Positions 15,622 through 20,042 of a DNA stretch of 20,042 bases are shown one piece after another. Both the position numbers and the translations under genes were made by a program. The notes below the pieces were generated by a model. The model was given only the letters and a program-made list of their open reading frames with translations. It had not been told where the DNA came from and did no database searches. Source of the stretch: JAYRWN01 sp041917975 (GTDB taxonomy: Bacteria; Bacteroidota; Bacteroidia; Chitinophagales; Saprospiraceae); NCBI GenBank assembly GCA_041917975.1, contig JAYRWN010000408.1, forward strand, positions 1-20,042. Reading direction: 5' to 3'. Numbering within the stretch: position 1 is the stretch's first letter; each line of letters starts with the position of its first letter.

Positions 15622-17667
15622 TCAACCTACAAAGTTTTCATACTCCAATTTTGCTCCATCCATTAGTTTTTGAAATCGGGTCTCTTTTCTAATATTTTTC
15701 AACAATGGATCAAATGACATAAACGGGGAATTAGTAAATCCTCTTGATACACTTCTTTCCAACCAGTCCAATGCTTTGGATGTTTGATTGGTTAACGCAA
15801 ACAATTCGGTAAAAAGGTAAGAAAAATATACATCTTGCCAGGCCCAGTTTTCAATATCTTCTTTTTGCATTATGCTTTTTGTCAATTCAGTTTCTCCTTC
15901 TAGTGCATGCCCCAAAGCATAAATGAGTTTATAGAGGAAATCGTCAAGGTTTTGTTGTACATGATCTTTAATGAATATTTTACATTCATCCGTTCGCCCA
16001 CGATAAGCCAAACCAAAAGAGACCATCAGGTTAATAAAAGGATTTTGAGACTCCATCTGCAAGGCCTTAGAGTAGTAATAATCCGACTGGTCAAACTGTC
16101 CCTCGAAGATGTGAACGGCACCCAGCGTAATTTGAATATTCGCGCTTAGAGGATCCAGGCTTAACATTTTATTAACGAGCGGTCTTGCTAAATTTGTTTC
16201 GCCAACAAACAGATAACCCCAACTTAGCCAGAAGAGGGCATCCAGATTATTTGGCATGTTGACCAGAGCCCTCTTAAAATGTTGAATACTTTTTATTTGA
16301 TTTCCTTTAATGGTCTGATTGAGCAAGCCTAACACCAAGTGTCCTTCATTGCACTCAGGATCTAATTCAAAAGCTTTTCTCACGTAAGTTTCAGCCTGAT
16401 TCCACCCATCCTCTGATTGGAAACCTAAATTCGCATAGTTATAATAGGCATAGGCCATACCTGCATACAAAGTGGCATTGGGGCCTGTGATGTCCAAGCC
16501 ATTTTGAATATGTTTTTTTGCATCATCACCGGAATTCTTGGTCCATTTTACTAATTCACTTCTTGCACGCAAGTAACAATCATAAGCAACTATATTATTA
16601 ATTGGGCGTTGAGAAATTCCTCTGTTCTCTTCGTTAGTCAGTTTTATTCTTAACCCTTCAACAATAGAACGGGAAACTTTTTCCTGAATATCAAATATAT
16701 CTTCCAGCGTTCCATTGTATTTCTCAGCCCACAAATGAGTGTCGGTTAACGCATCGATCAATTGTGCCGTGATCCGAAGGTTGTTGCCGGATTTTCTAAC
16801 ACTGCCCTCTAAAATATAGCGGACATTTACTTCTTGGGCAATGTCAGATATTTTTTTGTTAGAAGATTTGAAGGTCATGGCCGAACTTCTTGATATAACC
16901 AGCAGATTACTGAGACGCGAAAGATCTGTGATGATCTCTTCTGTAAGTCCATCGCTAAAGTATTCCTGCTCCGGGTCGTTACTCATGTTTGCAAAAGGCA
17001 ATACAACAATTGACTTCTCGACAACCTCAACTACCGGGCGCATTAAAACCGTTGGCTGTACTGAAGTTGAAAAATTTCTGATTCCAAGTATGATTCCCTT
17101 TATGGCATTCGCCATTTTATTGACCTGATCTCGGTAAAGGACTTTGCCTGCTGTTCGGATTTCGTCATCCTTGGAATTTAGAGGACGGTTCACTCCTGGT
17201 GCTTTAAAAATAAACTCAATTGCCCTGAGCATTCCACTTAATTCATTTTCCAAAAGGGCTTTATCTTCAACATCAAGGTCATGGATTTTTATTGGAAGAA
17301 TTCTGCTTGCTACATTTCCATTGCTCAACTTTATATCCCTTCCAAACTGATCTTCCTTCGCCAATTTATTAAATGCACAAAACTCATATTGCCAGGCAAA
17401 GGATTTCGGATCGCAATACGTTTGGGAGATGATGGGAATGAAGATGAGACACTTCAATTTCCCTTCAAGGCTCTTATCTACGTTATGGTTTTGGAGCAGA
17501 CCATCGTGAGGGTTTTTGTCGAAATAGATAGAGAGGGGTTCCTTGATGGTAGCAGCTATCTCTTCCTGCAGTGCATTTACAAAGTCCGTCACCCATCCGC
17601 TCCGGTTATCGTTGTGGCGGTAGGAGATGAAGATGTCATATTCAAAGCCAGGGATTAAAGTTGGCAT
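15622..17667 (-). CDS. TIR - TolB-like - TPR protein
   Basis: I start at the ATG at 17667 (MPTLIPGFEYDIFISYR), giving 681 residues; a GTG 27 bp upstream would add nine. The TIR domain (about 10-155) opens with YDIFISYR and has WQYEF, whose Glu sits where TIR NADases have their catalytic Glu. The middle domain (about 218-343) is the TolB-N-terminal-like/FlgO-like module found in CyaA-associated TolB-like proteins: SIVVLPFANMS, FSDGLTEEI, ILEGSVRKSG, THLWAEKY. About seven TPR-like repeats fill residues 380-650. No membrane segment is visible. Bacterial TIR proteins are often NAD-cleaving effectors of phage defence, but TIR-TolB-TPR proteins are also common predicted signalling or scaffold proteins, and no defence partner gene lies alongside. 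The gene is lower in GC than the left part of the window and sits between direct repeats. Confidence 0.88.
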   Translation of the reverse strand: MPTLIPGFEYDIFISYRHNDNRSGWVTDFVNALQEEIAATIKEPLSIYFDKNPHDGLLQNHNVDKSLEGKLKCLIFIPIISQTYCDPKSFAWQYEFCAFNKLAKEDQFGRDIKLSNGNVASRILPIKIHDLDVEDKALLENELSGMLRAIEFIFKAPGVNRPLNSKDDEIRTAGKVLYRDQVNKMANAIKGIILGIRNFSTSVQPTVLMRPVVEVVEKSIVVLPFANMSNDPEQEYFSDGLTEEIITDLSRLSNLLVISRSSAMTFKSSNKKISDIAQEVNVRYILEGSVRKSGNNLRITAQLIDALTDTHLWAEKYNGTLEDIFDIQEKVSRSIVEGLRIKLTNEENRGISQRPINNIVAYDCYLRARSELVKWTKNSGDDAKKHIQNGLDITGPNATLYAGMAYAYYNYANLGFQSEDGWNQAETYVRKAFELDPECNEGHLVLGLLNQTIKGNQIKSIQHFKRALVNMPNNLDALFWLSWGYLFVGETNLARPLVNKMLSLDPLSANIQITLGAVHIFEGQFDQSDYYYSKALQMESQNPFINLMVSFGLAYRGRTDECKIFIKDHVQQNLDDFLYKLIYALGHALEGETELTKSIMQKEDIENWAWQDVYFSYLFTELFALTNQTSKALDWLERSVSRGFTNSPFMSFDPLLKNIRKETRFQKLMDGAKLEYENFVG

Positions 17668-17809
17668 GGTCAAAAATAATAAATTTATTGTCACTTAATC
17701 TAATGCTGGAGGGCTGCTATGTTATCCATTTAAGTTCTTTTGGTTTTATGTGAGGATTTTGCTCTTACCAAAGCTTTTTGTGCCGTGGTGGGATAAAACG
17801 GCTATGGCC

Positions 17810-17893
17810 TGAGACAAATACGTGGGGCAACCCGGGAGTGAATCTATCTTAAAAATGTGCGGGGTTGGCTGTATTAATTTTTAACCTGTCTCA
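17810..17893. repeat. Imperfect 84-bp inverted repeat
   Basis: TGAGACA (17810-17816) and TGTCTCA (17887-17893) are perfect outer arms. Inside them AATAC...GCAACCC (17818-17833) partly pairs with GGGGTTGGCTGTATT (17861-17875), with an 11-nt asymmetry. It lies in non-coding DNA upstream of the TIR gene. It could be a degenerate palindromic mobile element; I cannot assign it to a family. Confidence 0.4.
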
Positions 17894-17904
17894 TGTTCGG
17901 TCGG

Positions 17905-18105
17905 TCATTGTCCACCGTTTTGTAAGTCGGGAATTTGTCCCCGTGGAAAATCTTTTTTAGGAAATTGTCCGGCCACATTGCCACCAACTTTGTTGAATAA
18001 ACTCAGTTCTTGAATCAATCCTGCGCATTTTTGCTGATTTATTTCTCTTTGCCATTTCCATGTCCGCGACGGGTTCAGAATTCCGGTTATGGCTTCTAAG
18101 TAACA
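17905..18105 (-). pseudogene. Decayed coding remnant, copy 2 (longer)
   Basis: A minus-strand frame from an in-frame stop (18108-18106) to TGA (17907-17905) encodes 66 residues with protein-like composition, including EAITGILNPSRTWKWQR, CAGLIQELSLFNKVGGNV and DFPRGQIPDLQNGGQ. There is no start codon of its own with a recognisable leader, so it looks like the C-terminal part of a truncated gene. The middle matches the remnant at 15150-15263. Like that copy, it is followed on the plus strand by an MFS 3' fragment. Family unknown. Confidence 0.5.
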
Positions 18106-18157
18106 TTATTAGACCTTGAAACGGGTTCAATGTGCCCTACTGCTAAAGGCACGGCGC

Positions 18158-18206
18158 GATTGGGTTTATTGCGGAAGCCAGCAGTTTAAGCGTTGCTTAT
18201 GGTCTG
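18158..18206 (+). repeat. Decayed copy of the MFS gene 3' end, copy C
   Basis: The 49 bp match 12895-12943 inside the MFS gene with three substitutions (C to T, G to T, C to T). The copy then diverges abruptly after TATGGTCTG. The same three T variants are present in copy B, so B and C descend from one diverged source. Confidence 0.85.
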
Positions 18207-18247
18207 CCATGCTGTAGAATACAACCTTGATTTGTTAATTTGCGCCT

Positions 18248-18721
18248 ATGAAATCTATCAGGAGTAAAATTTATTTTACGGTCGCGTTTAAGTTCCTTGT
18301 CTTGCTGACGGCTAAAAGTCAGATGCTCCATGCACCGGATCACGTTTTAATGAAGTACGTGGCGCCTGCAACGGAAAATAGTTTTAAAATGTTTCGTGAG
18401 GCGGGAATAGAACCGGTCAATCATGCGTTGACCGAAAGCGAAAGTGCAAAAGTCGCAGCAGCCATTTCAGTTTTGCCACCTTTGCACCGGAAGATCCTGA
18501 GCACCCATAGCCATAGTTTCAGCGTTATGCATAACATGCCGAACACTGCGTTGACATCACCAGTGTCTGGTCGTATGACGTATTTTCCTTTTTGTAGCCC
18601 ACTCTACTCGACTAGCGGTTCGTTATTTTCTGTCAATGTTTTTTTCCATTATTTATTGTTTTCAAACCAGTTTACGATTGATGGCATATTTCTCTCAAAG
18701 CCGAAGGGTGCGATGGTGTGA
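18248..18721 (+). pseudogene. Truncated gene for a secreted protein of unknown function
   Basis: The frame from ATG 18248 starts with a signal-peptide-like segment (KIYFTVAFKFLVLLTAKS). Residues 30-107 then look like a genuine protein (ESAKVAAAISVLPPLHRKIL, MHNMPNTALTSPV), resembling to my memory the N-terminal part of uncharacterised secreted Bacteroidota proteins. After about codon 107 (near 18568) the translation turns into hydrophobic and aromatic sequence without such character, and it ends among the tandem repeats. I read this as a 5' gene fragment fused to unrelated DNA. If translated, a 157-residue secreted protein would result. Confidence 0.5.
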
Positions 18722-18729
18722 GCTTTACC

Positions 18730-18872
18730 TGCTGAACTTTCAGCGATGGCAGGCTTGCCTGCCGAGCTTGTAGCGATGGCAGGAGCCTCTCCCTGTCAGT
18801 GGATGCTGGCAGGTTTACCTGCCAAGTTTTAACGATGGCAGACTTGCCTTCTGTGCCTCGGTGATGGAAGGG
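18730..18872. repeat. Degenerate tandem array of ~30-bp palindromic units
   Basis: About five units with a 28-31 bp period share GATGGCAGG followed by a mirrored CCTGCC. Perfect hairpins occur at 18748-18763 (GGCAGGCTTGCCTGCC) and 18807-18824 (TGGCAGGTTTACCTGCCA); other units are decayed. The array lies just 3' of the GNAT gene, ending about 30 bp after its stop. Units are adjacent with no unique spacers, so this is not a CRISPR. Confidence 0.7.
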
Positions 18873-18904
18873 CGGGCTACTCGACTGGTGGCAGGCATAT
18901 TGTC

Positions 18905-19735
18905 TCAGTTACTTAGTCTATAGTAAGGCAAATAAAGTGTCGGTTCATAGCCTAATTTTTGAGCTAATTTGCAGGACCCAACATTTTCCAAACGGCAAGA
19001 CCAAATTGGTTCGTAATTATTTTCAATACAATAGTCAATAATAGCTCTACAAACTAATTCAGCAAGTCCTTTTCCACGAAATTTTTCTTTCGTTTCAATA
19101 CCAATTTCAAAATCATTGTCAAACCAATAAGAAGAAAAAGACATTGATGCTAATTCATCTTTATAAAATAATGCGAAGGCAACTCCATTTTTCAGAAAAT
19201 CTTCTTCATCGTCCCAAAAATACTTTGGAACCACACTTCCCTGCATATCACGGAACATTTGTCCATTAGCTCTTACAATTGAAATATCTTTGTCAACAAC
19301 TTGCGATGACAAGGGTTGGTGTTTGGCAAAATTAAATTTGAAATTCACTCTTGTATTAAGTTCAATGAGGCCCTTTTCAACTTTTTCTTTGTTGGCCGTC
19401 GATTTTACCAAAACGCCCTTAAACAATGATGGAAGTACATTGTCCCAATCACCAGGGAATGCCTGCATCCATTCAAAACTACTCCTTGCATTGTCTTTAT
19501 TTAGTGCGTAACGTTTAAAGGCTTCATTAAATTTTTCATTAGTGCTTTCTCCAAAAAGTAATGTCATACCATATGGGTGAACAACATAAAATGTCTTTGG
19601 GTATGATTTGTCATCAACAAATATTTTTCCAGAAACGGTTTGTTTAATTACTGCTCGTGCAAACAGGTTGTTTATTGTAACTTTTTTAAAGGGTTCAACT
19701 ACTTTACCATAGTCAGTTTTGTCTAATATTACCAT
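18905..19735 (-). CDS. GNAT-family N-acetyltransferase
   Basis: This 276-residue protein has a C-terminal GNAT domain. The acetyl-CoA-binding motif A is FRGKGLA (219-225), preceded by the beta strand FEIGIET, and motif B-like NVGSCKLAQKLGY is at 251-263. The N-terminal 150 residues are of the type found in the GNAT_acetyltran (PF12746-like) group, which is longer than ordinary GNATs and common in Firmicutes and Bacteroidota. It should transfer an acetyl group from acetyl-CoA to a small-molecule or protein amine; the substrate is unknown. It is AT-rich, stands alone between a palindromic array (3' side) and a long attC-like palindrome (5' side), and looks like laterally acquired cargo. The ATG at 19735 precedes the first conserved-looking residues. 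Confidence 0.82.
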   Translation of the reverse strand: MVILDKTDYGKVVEPFKKVTINNLFARAVIKQTVSGKIFVDDKSYPKTFYVVHPYGMTLLFGESTNEKFNEAFKRYALNKDNARSSFEWMQAFPGDWDNVLPSLFKGVLVKSTANKEKVEKGLIELNTRVNFKFNFAKHQPLSSQVVDKDISIVRANGQMFRDMQGSVVPKYFWDDEEDFLKNGVAFALFYKDELASMSFSSYWFDNDFEIGIETKEKFRGKGLAELVCRAIIDYCIENNYEPIWSCRLENVGSCKLAQKLGYEPTLYLPYYRLSN

Positions 19736-19780
19736 TGTCTATTTTGTATTATTTTTAAGCTGTGAATTTTTCAATGCTTG

Positions 19781-19905
19781 CTGCTAACGTTGGCTTTGAA
19801 ATGTAGCGGCTAGCGAAGTAAGTCACTTTCCAACTTTATAGGACGAATTTAGCAGTTTATACTTAAACGAACAGACGTCAACCGCTATATTTTCAAAGCT
19901 GGTGT
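19781..19905. repeat. Long attC-like imperfect palindrome
   Basis: GCTTTGAAATGTAGCGG (19793-19809) pairs with CCGCTATATTTTCAAAGC (19882-19899), with one bulged base and one mismatch. The stem extends outward as G-U pairs (ACGTTG with TGGTGT). The loop is about 72 nt. The 5' side begins CTGCTAACG; the expected mirror on the 3' side, ending TAGCAG, is missing because a different sequence starts at about 19905. Similar single-copy palindromes flanking lone accessory genes are familiar in Bacteroidota, and the shape recalls integron attC sites. It does not carry the exact RYYYAAC/GTTRRRY core boxes. Confidence 0.6.
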
Positions 19906-20042
19906 GTGCGCCTTGAATGGCGAATATAAAGTTTTTTCAAAGGAAAAGACCCCCAGAGAGTGAAAGTCTCTTATGCGCGGAGTAACGACCCGAAGCATTA
20001 GTAAGTCGCAAGGTGGTTTGGAGTAATCCAAGCACTGAAGTA
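19906..20042 (+). ncRNA. Probable 5' end of a group II intron (runs off the window)
   Basis: The segment opens with GTGCGCC, fitting the group II 5' consensus GUGYG; an alternative GTGTG start is 2 bp earlier. It continues as a short GCGCC/GGCG hairpin at 19908-19922, as in the start of the Ll.LtrB intron. Further stem-loops follow (AGAGA/TCTCT at 19955-19971; TTGGA/TCCAA near 20019-20032), together with a domain-I-like stretch GTCGCAAGG. No reverse transcriptase is visible because only 137 bp are present. The call rests on motif recall, not alignment. Confidence 0.6.

Noticed and set aside
15401..15673. Small plus-strand gene of 90 codons
   Set aside because: It runs across the TIR remnant and the 3' end of the TIR gene on the opposite strand, starts just after a decayed MFS fragment, and shows no recognisable features.
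18730..18872. CRISPR array
   Set aside because: The repeat units are contiguous, degenerate and palindromic, with no unique spacers and no cas genes nearby.
19781..19905. Canonical integron attC site
   Set aside because: The fold is similar, but the RYYYAAC and GTTRRRY core boxes are not present as such, and no integron integrase is in the window; I keep only the term attC-like.
19906..20042. Ribosomal RNA fragment
   Set aside because: Stem-loop-rich and rRNA-like at first sight (GTCGCAAGGTGG), but no known conserved 16S or 23S segments fit, while a GUGYG start and hairpin order fit a group II intron.

Overview
The window reads as a chromosomal stretch of a member of the Bacteroidota. The assignment is inferred from family content and promoter style: a sortilin/BNR-repeat exported protein, ArsR plus SRPBCC modules, a TIR/TolB-like/TPR protein, starts without an obvious Shine-Dalgarno sequence, and a TAnnTTTG/TTTG promoter. 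Saprospiria or Chitinophagia would fit, but the sequence alone does not settle the class. No rRNA, tRNA or CRISPR array is visible.

Left part (1-2616): the 5' part of a secreted BNR-repeat protein on the minus strand runs off the left edge and is divergent from a complete NAD-dependent epimerase/dehydratase-like gene. A roughly 480 bp stretch of decayed minus-strand coding sequence follows. It is preceded by three closely spaced copies of a palindrome, TTCCA-N5-TGGAA.

Signalling operon (2617-10014, minus): three tightly coupled genes encode a sigma-54-dependent response regulator, a FIST sensor protein and a 1633-residue soluble hybrid histidine kinase with about eight PAS domains, a receiver and an HPt domain. 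Together they look like a complete His-Asp-His-Asp phosphorelay ending on a sigma-54 activator. Upstream is a near-consensus sigma-54 promoter with one copy of the same TTCCA-N5-TGGAA palindrome. The two places with this motif flank the operon and are good candidates for the regulator's binding sites.

Metabolic and transport part (10581-13003): a ketoacyl-ACP synthase III-like enzyme (minus) is divergent from a 12-TM MFS transporter (plus).

Accessory part (13004-20042): lower in GC and patchy. Cargo 1 is an operon of ArsR, two SRPBCC (AHSA1-like) proteins and a VOC/PhnB-like lipoprotein. Cargo 2 is a TIR-TolB-like-TPR gene with a remnant of a second TIR gene behind it. Cargo 3 is a truncated secreted-protein gene and a GNAT acetyltransferase. 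The cargos are separated by decayed copies of the 3' end of the MFS gene (15264-15366 and 18158-18206). Each copy is preceded by the same decayed minus-strand coding remnant, so cargo 2 lies between direct repeats. The right end has a long attC-like palindrome interrupted on its 3' side by what looks like the 5' end of a group II intron, which runs off the window. Overall the right half looks like an insertion hot spot downstream of the MFS gene.
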